Of a stretch of 64,000 nt of DNA, positions 25,901 through 33,613 are shown one piece after another; within the stretch, counting starts at the first letter, position 1, and every line of letters begins with the position of its first letter. The notes beneath the pieces were generated by a model. It was not told the origin of the DNA. It was given only the letters and a program-made list of their open reading frames with translations, and made no database searches. A program made the translations under genes and the position numbers. The stretch is from Streptomyces gardneri (GTDB lineage Bacteria; Actinomycetota; Actinomycetes; Streptomycetales; Streptomycetaceae), in assembly GCF_006539185.1 (NCBI RefSeq), contig NZ_BJMN01000030.1, positions 62,001 through 126,000 on the forward strand, written 5' to 3'.

Positions 25901-26745
25901 CCGTTGTGGTGCGCCCAGACGGCGAGCAGGGTCATCAAGGTCGACTTGCCGGCGCCGACCATGCCGACGAGGTGGGTGAGCCGGTCGAGCGGCAGCGCGG
26001 ACGCCGCCTCGAAGACGGTCCCGTCCGGGGTGCGGGTGTCGAGATCGAGTTGGGCGAGGCGCTGCTCCCAGTTCCCCGCCTTGAGCCCACGCCGCCGCTC
26101 CTTCGCGTCCATCCACCGTGCGATGTCGGCGAGTTCGTCGAGTGGCACGTCGAGGGGGCCAGCGGTGGCCGGGCGTTCGGTGGTCAGGGGGTGGCCGGGG
26201 AAAGGGTCCCGTACGAGATCGGCGGGGACGGTGACGGAAGTGCGCCGGTGACGGCGGTCCATGAAGCGGTGTTCGCCCGCCCCCGCCGGGGGAAGCGCCT
26301 TCGTGGCGAAGCCGGGGAGGTTCGCGAGCGCGTCGTCGTAGGTGGTGAAGCGGTCGGCCGCCACCTTGAGGGGGACCCGGTGGGCGGGTTCCCCGGCCGC
26401 CGGGACACGGTACGCGCGCAGCCGTTCGGGCAGTTCCAGGTAGGCGTCCAGGCTCTGCCGCCACATCCGGCCGCGGCGCATGGGCCAGAGCAGGTGCCGG
26501 GCCGCGGCCAGCGCGACCTGTTCGGTGGTGCCGGTGGGGAGCTTCGAGGCCCGTGCGAAGGCGAGGCCGTAGCCGCCGAGGAGCGTCCACGCCCCGTCGG
26601 CGGCGTGACCGGGCGCCACGGTCTCCATCAACCGCAGGGCGAGCTCGACCTGGCAGAGCAGAGCGGGCCGGGTCCCGGCGTGTTCTTCGGGCCAGGGCTT
26701 CAGTGCGGCGACGACCGGCTGGTACCAGCTGCTGCGGTCACGCAT
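22963..26745 (-). CDS. DinG/XPD-type helicase of the pPIWI-RE system
   Basis: 1260 aa SF2 helicase. Walker A GMVGAGKSTL (about 261-270), Walker B VVVDEADR (about 481-488), motif VI-like IGRLVRGGVPARVVFVD near the C-terminus. Between motifs I and II are four cysteines (about C352, C373, C426, C432; ACPLDAL, APCAALH, HACPLWSVCP) placed like the Fe-S cluster of XPD/DinG helicases. The N-terminal 230 residues fit the Z domain of this system. It would unwind target nucleic acid for the REase and pPIWI-RE partners. Start overlaps the REase stop by 8 bp. A disordered acidic linker (about 400-420) and a Gly/Ala repeat tract interrupt it. Confidence 0.85.
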   Translation of the reverse strand: MRDRSSWYQPVVAALKPWPEEHAGTRPALLCQVELALRLMETVAPGHAADGAWTLLGGYGLAFARASKLPTGTTEQVALAAARHLLWPMRRGRMWRQSLDAYLELPERLRAYRVPAAGEPAHRVPLKVAADRFTTYDDALANLPGFATKALPPAGAGEHRFMDRRHRRTSVTVPADLVRDPFPGHPLTTERPATAGPLDVPLDELADIARWMDAKERRRGLKAGNWEQRLAQLDLDTRTPDGTVFEAASALPLDRLTHLVGMVGAGKSTLMTLLAVWAHHNGLHITLVVGDVAEQLTLTELFRTLGLRAALVQGGTTRPQHTQRLHRRLAARGEHSLLAHTGPVFAHLSTACPLDALRALDTSEPLRYADAPCAALHLARRQETAEEPAADRAVSELKRARGAVGREAPTDDTDTDEEEQGTPHACPLWSVCPRHSAARDLVDALIWVANPASLVQTAVPRQLNAERLRYLELACLRSDIVVVDEADRVQMQLDQMFAPSATLVTTGVSDSWLDQLQTHEIAELARQGRLQLSDQDVERWSAALDIVGSAADRLYAMLIDDGSLRDWAQIDYFSAWTLQEKLLHAWYPLTRGQPAGRPDSTSEGDVEDESALYEDEEGLGAEGDSPVPEAPWAQRRTEITGFFDTFRDDPLGGRGPYGTPADELTALAHDVLHTLDEKQTRRRVRAFLDALLVGAPGPEQRPMPTAGRGNKPAPEDVPLTEEWRELNARRLEFTLVLAALHQRLDRVTFLWPQVEAALRLDSAAHELTRRPPLDYAPLLPEAPMGNVLGFQFLVDERAAARDKDGYRTGTLRFFRCAGVGRELLLGLPQLGADPGLGKAGPHVLLMSGTSWAGTSTRAHVLAPVRAVLKPQRKALDAIRETVFRTEFLYDAAGQPIRLSGQDPDQREDVLRLMIDRLARSRSDGNSSPLQSELAHIPDQRRKRALLLVGSYAEAKVAATALNEIPRWRGRVRVLAADDAELEAAVDGTAPAGSQAPGTGSGAGAGAGAVRRGDLASFADDPDAELLVAPLLAVERGHNILTAPQRPGEEKVAAFGTVFFLVRPHPRPDDLSLAVFAINDWATRFVRGQLKLPEEGTFSDMVTQTGDLDAAGSAFRTTARGVWRHVLSRPYIYSSLSDDEKKSFVWDQLVTIWQVIGRLVRGGVPARVVFVDAAFAPRLAAAQAPFTGHGRRPCRAGDPGLLVRLRDVLAPYFAQTDTESDTAGYGARSDPADAALVKLLYRPLYEALCAMGTSPGPRPAD
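23723..23746 (-). repeat. GCACCC hexamer tandem tract in helicase gene
   Basis: Four perfect tandem copies of GCACCC on the plus strand, encoding an alternating Gly-Ala linker in the helicase. The repeat unit is a multiple of three, so copy-number change would lengthen the linker without a frameshift. Confidence 0.75.
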
Positions 26746-28006
26746 GGTCCGCTCCCTTCTTTCCGGCGCTGTCGGTCGCCGCCGTCTGGTTTCCGGACCG
26801 GGACGACGCCGTGCGTGCCCCGCCGTGCTCCCTGGCTGGAGGCACGGTGTGCGGGGGTGCGATGGACGCGTCCGGCCCGTGTTCGCCGGACAGCCGCAGC
26901 CGCGCGGCCCGTTTCAGTTGGTCGTCCGTCAGCAGTCGCAAACCGCCCGCCCCCGCGCCCCGCTCCTTGGCGTATGTGGCCAGATAGTCGCGGCGGGCGC
27001 GCACCCGGAACGCGGGCACCACCCAACAGGCTTCGTCGTACGGGGGCTCGGGGCGGACGGCGGTGGCGGCGCGTCCGAGGAAGGCGGGGTGTGCCCAGTC
27101 CTTGACGTCGACGGCCCACACATGTCCGTCGGGGAAGGTGATGCGAAGGTCGTACGCGTCGAAGCCGGGCCACATCTCGACGGTGAGGCCTAGGGCGCGC
27201 AGCTCGGCCTCCAGGAAGACCTCGGCGCGTCCGGGCCCGGTGACGAACTGTCGCAGCGGTTTCCGCAGTTGACGCAGCTCGCCCACCTCGGACGCGACGA
27301 GTTGCCGGCCCTGCGGTGGTGGGCCCTGGTGTCGGCACTGGTCGCGCTCGCACCACCACTCGGTGTCGGACACCGGATGGAGCAGGGTCAGGCAGCGGTG
27401 ACAGCACAGGTACGCGCCGTCCCGGCGGAACCCGAGGGGGACGGGGGCGTAGATCTCCTCGACGAGGAAGCGCACGGGGTCGAGGAAGAGGTCGGTGCTC
27501 ACCTCGGCCCAGTCAGCCTCGGTGAGGACGGGCTGATTCACCAGCAGGCGCCGGAAGGCCGTGTACGACTCGGGTGACGACACGGCCCGGCAGGCGCGCA
27601 GAGCCTCGTGGATCACCAGGCGGTCGTACTGCCGTCCGGTGCTGTCGCCGTAGCCCCGTACGGCGAGCTCGTGGCAGAGCTGCGAGGGCTCTCCGGAATC
27701 CTCGTCGATCAGCCGGTCTGCGGTGTCGAACAGGTCGGCGGGCAGCCGGTCGAGGGGCCAGCTGCCCAAGGGGCGGGCGCGAGCCCAGCGCATCATCTCG
27801 GGCACCCCGGCCGGAGGCTTGGCGCCGTTGCGCAGGCACTGGAGCACCAGGGCGTCCAGAGCCCGCTGCGCGCCGGGCGGGTAGGGCAGGGCGAAGGAGT
27901 CGAGGTGGTCGACGGCCGCCAGGTGCAGGACGGCGGTGGCCACGTCCCGCAGGAGGACGACATCAGGGTTGGACAGCCAGTCCGGTACGAGCTGCTGGTC
28001 AGGCAT
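26738..28006 (-). CDS. PD-(D/E)XK restriction endonuclease of the pPIWI-RE system (REase + Y domain)
   Basis: 422 aa starting MPDQQLVPDWLSNPDVVLL. N-terminal helical Y-like domain (about 1-190), a zinc ribbon with CCHRC and CERDQC (Cys 201-224), then a nuclease domain: Glu in VFLEAELRALGL (266), GFDAYDLRITFPDG (Asp 283/286) and VWAVDVKDWAHP (Asp300-Val-Lys302), i.e. the D...DxK core. A Ser/Gly-rich tail ends the protein. It is the effector nuclease expected beside pPIWI-RE and DinG-type helicase genes. Both ends overlap neighbours by 8 bp, so translation is coupled. Start chosen by the overlap and by loss of protein-like sequence further upstream. Confidence 0.82.
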   Translation of the reverse strand: MPDQQLVPDWLSNPDVVLLRDVATAVLHLAAVDHLDSFALPYPPGAQRALDALVLQCLRNGAKPPAGVPEMMRWARARPLGSWPLDRLPADLFDTADRLIDEDSGEPSQLCHELAVRGYGDSTGRQYDRLVIHEALRACRAVSSPESYTAFRRLLVNQPVLTEADWAEVSTDLFLDPVRFLVEEIYAPVPLGFRRDGAYLCCHRCLTLLHPVSDTEWWCERDQCRHQGPPPQGRQLVASEVGELRQLRKPLRQFVTGPGRAEVFLEAELRALGLTVEMWPGFDAYDLRITFPDGHVWAVDVKDWAHPAFLGRAATAVRPEPPYDEACWVVPAFRVRARRDYLATYAKERGAGAGGLRLLTDDQLKRAARLRLSGEHGPDASIAPPHTVPPAREHGGARTASSRSGNQTAATDSAGKKGADHA

Positions 28007-29744
28007 GGGGCGGGGCGTCTCCTCGCGGCGGGGTCTGCGGGGCGGGGCTCGACGGGCGCGGATGGTCGGTGACGTAGGCGCTGCCGGGCCGGCACCAGGT
28101 CCGGGCCTGACAGCCGTGGCAGTGGCGTCCGGTCCTCGGCTCGTAGGCGGTGTCGTCCAGGAGCGGCTGGGCGAGTCCGGCGATGACGGCCCGCGCCTCG
28201 TCGACGGTCTTGGCGCGGCCGGGGTCGATGCGTTCGAGTCGGCTCTCCCCGCGGGCCTCGCGCAGATGCTCCAGTTCGACCCAGGAGCGGCGCGGGTCGT
28301 CGCCGAGCGCACCCGCGTGGAACAGCAGTACGCCGAGGGCAAGTTGGGGATAGGTGTGCAGCAGGGAGTCGCGTTCCCATAGCGGGCGGGCCGAGGTCTT
28401 GGTCTCGCGCCAGATCCACCGGCCGCGGTGGGTGTACACCAGGTCGGGTACGGCGAGGACGACGATGTCGAGTTCGGGCACGTAGGCCGTCACCCGATGC
28501 TGTACGAGCACCTGCTCGCCGGCGTCGAGTCCGTTGAGCGGGCACAGCAGTCGGTGTTCCGCAAGCATCCCGGCGGCCTCGCGTGCGGAGGTGTCGTCGA
28601 GTCCGGCCCTGGCCTGTACAGCCGTCGGCCCGGGGATCTCCCGGTCCCGGCAGCCGCGCACCGGGCGTTCGGCGTGCTCCGCGTCGAGCCAGGCGTCGAC
28701 GGCTCTGCCGCGCCGTGCCCCCCGGTCCTCGGCCGAGAGGTCGTTGAGGTGCAGTCGCCGTACCAGGTGGTACTGGGCGGGGCACTCGGCGTGCAGCCGC
28801 AGGTCCCAGACGGAGACGGAGCGGCGTGGGCGTGCGAGAGCCGGAGGGCGTCCACCCCACAGCCGCGGGGCGCGCTTCAGATCCGTGCAGCCGGCGATGG
28901 CCTTGCAGTCGACACAGCTCTCCCCGGGCCGCACGCCGGGTTCGGTGGCAGCCGTGACGAAGGCGGGCGCGGCGTCGTCCCGAAACCGCTGACTCGCCTC
29001 GGCGGAGCCTGCGGAGAGCAGCTCCTCCATTGACCCGTCAGCGCACCCGACGTCGAAGACGCGGACCAGATCCGGCAAGCAGGTGCTGTCGGTCTCGGTG
29101 GGCGGAGGCTGGGCGCGCTGCTTGCGCCGAGGCGTGGGCGCGCCGAAGGCCATCACCTGTGCCACGGCCCCGAGTTCCGCGTCGGGACGGTCGGTCTTGG
29201 CCCGGCCCATGGAGGGCAGCCACAGATCGCGCACCCTTCCGTCGGCGGAGACGTACATGCGGCCCCAGACGGTGTGCTCGTACTGCCGGGCGCCCCGCGC
29301 GTCGGGAGCGTCCGTGCGGGAAGTGCGCCACGTCCACGGCTGCTTCACCGGCTTGGTCTCGGGCAGCCCGGCCTCGACGGCGGCGGCCTGTTCGCGGGTA
29401 CGGGCGGCCACATAGTGCTCCAGAGCGTGGGCGGTCCAGGCCAGGTGGGCGGGGTGGACCGGGGCGCCCCATCCCTGGAAGGGACCGCGGGTGGCCCGGA
29501 GTTCCTCGCGTACCCGCTCCACGGGCCACCCGTTGTGTTCCACAAGGTCGAGGGCGGTGAAGAGCGGGCCGAACCCGAACTCCTCGCGGGGTGGCCGCGA
29601 GTAGGGCACGGCCGGGTCGGCGACGAGCAGGGGCCGCATCGCGGTGCGCCGGTGGGTGGGACAGGCCGCGTCGTCGGGACGGGCCGTCCGGGGGCTCGCC
29701 CTGATCAACCAGTCGTGGCCGGCGACGCCGGGTGGGTTCTGCAT
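27999..29744 (-). CDS. Cas4-like PD-(D/E)XK nuclease with two CxxCx5C modules
   Basis: 581 aa, first gene of the pPIWI-RE operon. The C-terminal half (about 310-555) has the Cas4/AddB plan: a lone Cys in LHAECPAQYHLVRRL (C321), catalytic AVPDLVY (Asp435) and WIWRETKTS (Glu447, Lys449), YPQLALGV helix, then HCHGCQARTWC (C542, C545, C551), enough for a 4Fe-4S cluster. The N-terminal half ends with a second CVDCKAIAGC (C277, C280, C286) at the same spacing but lacks a clear D/ExK core, suggesting an internal duplication with one degenerate copy. Such a Cas4-like gene is not one of the three standard pPIWI-RE genes I know. Start ATG follows CGGGGG; an in-frame extension to 29819 is unlikely. Confidence 0.75.
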   Translation of the reverse strand: MQNPPGVAGHDWLIRASPRTARPDDAACPTHRRTAMRPLLVADPAVPYSRPPREEFGFGPLFTALDLVEHNGWPVERVREELRATRGPFQGWGAPVHPAHLAWTAHALEHYVAARTREQAAAVEAGLPETKPVKQPWTWRTSRTDAPDARGARQYEHTVWGRMYVSADGRVRDLWLPSMGRAKTDRPDAELGAVAQVMAFGAPTPRRKQRAQPPPTETDSTCLPDLVRVFDVGCADGSMEELLSAGSAEASQRFRDDAAPAFVTAATEPGVRPGESCVDCKAIAGCTDLKRAPRLWGGRPPALARPRRSVSVWDLRLHAECPAQYHLVRRLHLNDLSAEDRGARRGRAVDAWLDAEHAERPVRGCRDREIPGPTAVQARAGLDDTSAREAAGMLAEHRLLCPLNGLDAGEQVLVQHRVTAYVPELDIVVLAVPDLVYTHRGRWIWRETKTSARPLWERDSLLHTYPQLALGVLLFHAGALGDDPRRSWVELEHLREARGESRLERIDPGRAKTVDEARAVIAGLAQPLLDDTAYEPRTGRHCHGCQARTWCRPGSAYVTDHPRPSSPAPQTPPRGDAPPHA

Positions 29745-29838
29745 GGTGACCCCCGTGGCAGGCGGTATGGGCAGAAGGGTGCCCGGAGCGACGGGAGTCC
29801 GAGGACTTCCGAGCACCACATGAGCATGGCATAAGATT

Positions 29839-29853
29839 GTGAACTGAGTCCAC
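29839..29853. promoter_or_regulatory. island operator-like motif, copy 1
   Basis: GTGAACTGAGTCCAC, a 15-bp near-palindrome centred in the 179-nt gap between the divergent pPIWI-RE operon and Ser/Thr kinase gene. On the minus strand TGGACT is followed at 18 nt by CATGCT, a possible promoter for the operon. The same motif recurs at 33599, 34685 and 54520. Confidence 0.55.
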
Positions 29854-29923
29854 GGACGTCTCGCGATTAGAATCTTTCACGCTACCCTGGTGGGTCTGAT
29901 GCGCAGTGGTGCGAAGGGGCACG

Positions 29924-31405
29924 GTGGTGGACGCGGATACGTACAAGCCCGGCGTGGGTGATCTGGTCGACGGGCGATACGAGTTGAAGGACTCGCTGGG
30001 CAAGGGCGGGATGGCCCAGGTCTGGCGGGCTCGGGAAGTGTCCGCGGGGCGGGAGGTGGCGGTGAAGTTCCTGCGCCACGACTCCGAGGCCCTGTACTGC
30101 CTCGACCCGTACGAGCGTGATGCCGAACTCGCCGTCAGGAACGCCCGGTTCCGGCGCGAGGCCAGCCTCCTGGGCACGCTCGACCACCCGGGCATCACCG
30201 AACTGCACGGAAGTGGATCCCACCGGGGCGTCCCCTACATCGCCATGCGCCTGGTGACCGGAGTGAGTCTGCGGACGTTCCTCGACGAGCACAGTCCCCT
30301 GCCGCTGGCCACGGCGGTCGCCGTCGCCGTCCAGGTGGCAGGGGCGTTGGCGTGCGCGCACACGCTCCCGGTCGTCCACCGGGATCTCAAGCCCGCGAAC
30401 ATCATGGTCGACGAAGAGGGCTGCGCCGTCCTCATCGACTTCGGCATCGCCAAGCCGCTGCACGCCGACGCCACCCGATACACGGCCCACGGTTCGACGC
30501 TCGGCACCCGCGGCTATCTGGCGCCGGAGCAGCTCCTGGAGCGTGAGCCCACGACGCGTACGGATGTCTACTGCTTCGGGTGCATCCTCTACGAACTCCT
30601 CACCGGGCGGCCCCCGTTCCCGCTCGGCGCGGAGTCCGGCCTGACCGACAAGCACCTCAACGAAGTGCCGCTGCCACCGAGCGCGTACGCCGCGGGCATC
30701 CCGGAGCCGCTCGACGATCTGGTGCTGCGGATGCTCGTCAAGAAGCCCGAGCAGCGTCCGGCCGTCGACGAGGTCCTGGCGGTCCTCGCCCCGTACGCCC
30801 CGGCGGTCGGCGATCCCGAACCCCGGCCCCGCACCCACCCCGACCCCACCGCCCCCCTGCGTCGGCCGCAGGACCGGATTCGTCCGCGTCCGGTCGCTCT
30901 CACGCCGCCTGTCGCTTCCGCACCGGCCGACGAGTGGCTGGACGCCCGTGTGGTGGAAAAGCTCTGCGTGCAGGCCGAGTCGGAGATCGCGTCCGGTGAG
31001 CCGGGCGACGCGACCGACCGGCTGTCCGGCCTGACAGAACGCGTCCGCGAGGAGTGGGGCGAGCGGCGCTCTCTGGTGCGTCGCGTGTGGCAGGGGGCCG
31101 CGGACGGATTCCGTCTCTCTGGCAACTTCGGCGCCGCGGCCCGCCTCTACCAGGCCGTCGACAACGACCTCATGCACGGGGAAGGCCCGGCCGAGCGGGC
31201 CGATCGCGCCCTGATCCGGCTGTGCTTGGCCGAGTGCCAACTCACCTTCGGGGAACTGGAGGCGGCCATCGCGGCGGTGGACGCGGCGGGCCACATCGCT
31301 GCCGGCCTGCCACCGGTACTCGCGGCTCGTGTCGAGACCGTACGCCAAGCGGTCGACGCCCAGCTCACGGCCCGCCTGGCCGAGCCCAGGGGCAGGGAGG
31401 CGTGA
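29924..31405 (+). CDS. soluble Ser/Thr protein kinase with C-terminal helical region
   Basis: 493 aa. Complete kinase core: glycine loop LGKGGMAQVWRAR, AVKFL lysine, VVHRDLKPANIMV catalytic loop (about residue 151), LIDFGIAKPL, GTRGYLAPEQLL and TDVYCFGCILYELLTG. A Pro-rich linker (about 295-340) leads to an alpha-helical, TPR-like C-terminus (FRLSGNFGAAARLYQAVDN, LCLAECQLTFGELEAAIAAVDAAG). No membrane segment, unlike housekeeping PASTA kinases, so it acts in the cytosol. GTG start after GAAGGGG. Divergent from the pPIWI-RE operon and sharing its control region; kinases occur in BREX/Pgl defence (PglW), but no direct homology is claimed. Confidence 0.85.
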   Translation: MVDADTYKPGVGDLVDGRYELKDSLGKGGMAQVWRAREVSAGREVAVKFLRHDSEALYCLDPYERDAELAVRNARFRREASLLGTLDHPGITELHGSGSHRGVPYIAMRLVTGVSLRTFLDEHSPLPLATAVAVAVQVAGALACAHTLPVVHRDLKPANIMVDEEGCAVLIDFGIAKPLHADATRYTAHGSTLGTRGYLAPEQLLEREPTTRTDVYCFGCILYELLTGRPPFPLGAESGLTDKHLNEVPLPPSAYAAGIPEPLDDLVLRMLVKKPEQRPAVDEVLAVLAPYAPAVGDPEPRPRTHPDPTAPLRRPQDRIRPRPVALTPPVASAPADEWLDARVVEKLCVQAESEIASGEPGDATDRLSGLTERVREEWGERRSLVRRVWQGAADGFRLSGNFGAAARLYQAVDNDLMHGEGPAERADRALIRLCLAECQLTFGELEAAIAAVDAAGHIAAGLPPVLAARVETVRQAVDAQLTARLAEPRGREA

Positions 31406-31433
31406 CGCCGACCGGTGTGGGCGGGGCGATGGG

Positions 31434-33494
31434 CTACGTCTGATGAGCCAGCCGCCCCGCCGCCAGCTCGTCGCCGAGGTCGCGAGCAAGACTGGTGCCG
31501 AGGTCGGCGCTGCGACGCAACAGCCTTTCGAAGGCGGTGAGTTCGCGGAACGCCTCTCCATAGCGCCGCTGCTCCGAGAGGGGAACCTGGCGGATCTGGA
31601 GACGGCGGACGTCGATGCGGGAGGAGTTCGTCGTGTGGGTGCCGGCCTGCCGGGCGTTGGCGGGAGCCCGCAGTGAACCGGCCAGGAACCAGGCGTCGAG
31701 CTGTTCGGGCTGCACTTGCACGGCATGCAGCTGTGGGCCGAGGGCAGTCGGCGGCCCCTCGTGGACCCATGCGGAGAAAGCGCGGGCGACGCCCACCACC
31801 ACGATGTCCCCGGGTTCGGCGATCACGGCCTCGCCGACCGCCGCGGTGTCGTGGGCGAGCCAGCTGCGGGGTTCGCCGTCCACCAGAAGGTCGGGGACGG
31901 TGAGGAGGGGGATGCCGTCGTCGGGCGGCGGGCCGGCGTGGATTGACTCCTCCGGCGGCTGCTGGCCGCTGCGCAGGGTGAGCGCCCCGGCCCGGGCGAG
32001 CTCGGCGACCGTGGTCGCCGTCGGTGTGTCCGCTTCGGCCGTGGCGAGATCCAGCGCCGCGAGCAGCTTGGCCGACTTGTTCACCTTCGCGGTGAGACCG
32101 GTGAATTCCCGCCAGGCTTCGGCCAGTCGGGGTGCGGTGTCCGCCGGGGACGGGGCGATGTGGCGTCCAGGGGTGAGGTCGACCTCGTCGTTGAGGAGCT
32201 CGATGACGGGCACCTGCCGTACGTAGGCAGGGGCGTGCGGGGAGTCGGCCTCCGCAACGGCCTCGCGTACGAAAGCGCTGATCGCCGTCCAGTCGGGGGT
32301 CCACTTCTCCTCCGGGTCCCGGGGGAAGCGCGAGGCCGCGTCGGCGACCAGCAGCCGATCGCCCGCCGGTGCGCCTTCCCCGGCGGTGGGCATCCGCAGC
32401 ACCCACAGGTGCAGGGAGACGCTGTGCGGTGCGGCGCAGCCGGGCGGCAGCGCGACGACGGCCCGCAGTTGCCCGGTGCGCAGCAGCGAGCCGCGAATGC
32501 GGCGGCCGGCCTTCCTGGCCGCGACGGCGGGCGGCAGCAGCAGGACCGCGGCGCCGCCGGGCCGCAGCTGGGCCAGACAGTGCTGGACCCAGGCGAGTTC
32601 GGGCTCGGTGCGCGGGGGGAGGCCATGGCTCCAGCGGGCGTCGGTGGCCAACTCCTCGTACCCCCAATCCCGTTCGTTGAAGGGCGGGTTGCACAGGACG
32701 ATGTCGGCGCGGGTGCCGGAGAACGGGTCGTTGCGCAGGGAGTCCGCAGCCTGTACGGAGACCCGCGCCCACTCCTTCTCCTTCTGCCCCTTGTTCTCGG
32801 CGAGTGCCATACGGGAGTCCGCCAGCGAGGAGAGGACGGCGTCCCGGTCGCTGCCGAGCAGCGTGAGCGCCCCAGCGCCTGACGCCCTCACGGCGTCGGC
32901 CGCGGCCAGGAGGAGGTTCCCGGGGCCGCAAGCAGGGTCCATGACCGTGGTGCCGCCGGAGATCCCCGGGCCGTCGCCCGCCACACGGTCGGCCGCCCAG
33001 AGGGCGAGCTCGGCCATGAGGGATGCCAGCAGTTCCGGGGTCGTGGCGATCTGGCGCACATGGACGTCGAGCCAGCGGCGCAGCAGAAACGCGAACGTCT
33101 CCATGCCGCCCTCGCGCTGTCCGAGATCCACGGCCCGCTCGATCAGCTCCCGCGCCTCGGCACGGATCTCACGGCTTCCCGCGCCCTCGTCGCTCACCCG
33201 CCCGGAGAGGAGTCGGCCCACCTCGGCGATCGCGGCCCCGGTCTCGTCACGCCCGCCGAGCGCCTCGAAACCGGGCCAGAGCCATTCCCTCTCGGCGGAC
33301 TTCTTCAGCTTCTTGTTCTCGCGCAGCCAGCCCTCGATGTCGGCCAAGGAGAACTGAGGGTTGGTGTCGGTGCCGGCGATCCGCTCGGGGAAGGAGGGAT
33401 GCCGTCTCCGCCAGTTACTCACCGCGGCTCGTCCCACACCCGCAAGGCGGGCGATTTCCGCCAAGGTCACCGGTACGGCACGCGACGTGGACAT
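31434..33494 (-). CDS. HTH-fused N6-adenine DNA methyltransferase
   Basis: 686 aa. N-terminal helix-turn-helix: VTLAEIARLAGVGRAAVSNW then RRRHPSFPE and FSLADIEGWLREN. The methyltransferase core follows: MDPACGPGNLLLAA (motif I, SAM binding, about residue 186) and VLCNPPFNERDWG (motif IV NPPF), with LRPGGAAVLLLPP. The C-terminus (about 500-686) resembles a type I specificity-like target-recognition half (LLTVPDLLVDGEPRSWL, FLAGSLRAPANARQ, SRIDVRRLQIRQVPLSEQ), implying a self-contained methylase. No nuclease domain or hsdR lies beside it. Convergent with the kinase gene (28 nt). ATG at 33494 sits 8 nt after GGGAG. Confidence 0.85.
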   Translation of the reverse strand: MSTSRAVPVTLAEIARLAGVGRAAVSNWRRRHPSFPERIAGTDTNPQFSLADIEGWLRENKKLKKSAEREWLWPGFEALGGRDETGAAIAEVGRLLSGRVSDEGAGSREIRAEARELIERAVDLGQREGGMETFAFLLRRWLDVHVRQIATTPELLASLMAELALWAADRVAGDGPGISGGTTVMDPACGPGNLLLAAADAVRASGAGALTLLGSDRDAVLSSLADSRMALAENKGQKEKEWARVSVQAADSLRNDPFSGTRADIVLCNPPFNERDWGYEELATDARWSHGLPPRTEPELAWVQHCLAQLRPGGAAVLLLPPAVAARKAGRRIRGSLLRTGQLRAVVALPPGCAAPHSVSLHLWVLRMPTAGEGAPAGDRLLVADAASRFPRDPEEKWTPDWTAISAFVREAVAEADSPHAPAYVRQVPVIELLNDEVDLTPGRHIAPSPADTAPRLAEAWREFTGLTAKVNKSAKLLAALDLATAEADTPTATTVAELARAGALTLRSGQQPPEESIHAGPPPDDGIPLLTVPDLLVDGEPRSWLAHDTAAVGEAVIAEPGDIVVVGVARAFSAWVHEGPPTALGPQLHAVQVQPEQLDAWFLAGSLRAPANARQAGTHTTNSSRIDVRRLQIRQVPLSEQRRYGEAFRELTAFERLLRRSADLGTSLARDLGDELAAGRLAHQT

Positions 33495-33598
33495 CTGCAC
33501 TCCCAGGGCACTTCTGGTGGAGGGAGGACTTTCCCTCGGTCATGGGTGTGTGATCAAGCCACCCTTCCTCCAAACTGCATCCGCCAGCGTACATGACC

Positions 33599-33613
33599 AT
33601 TGACTTTGTTCAC
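33599..33613. promoter_or_regulatory. island operator-like motif, copy 2
   Basis: ATTGACTTTGTTCAC (reverse complement GTGAACAAAGTCAAT), three differences from copy 3. It overlaps the stop codon of the second kinase gene and lies about 105 nt upstream of the methyltransferase start, so it could control that gene separately from the kinase. Confidence 0.45.

Noticed and set aside
29839..29853. 15-bp island motif considered as a LexA (SOS) box
   Set aside because: Actinobacterial LexA boxes need GAAC-N4-GTTC. The motif has GAAC but the second half is GTCCAC/GTCAAC with different spacing, in all four copies.
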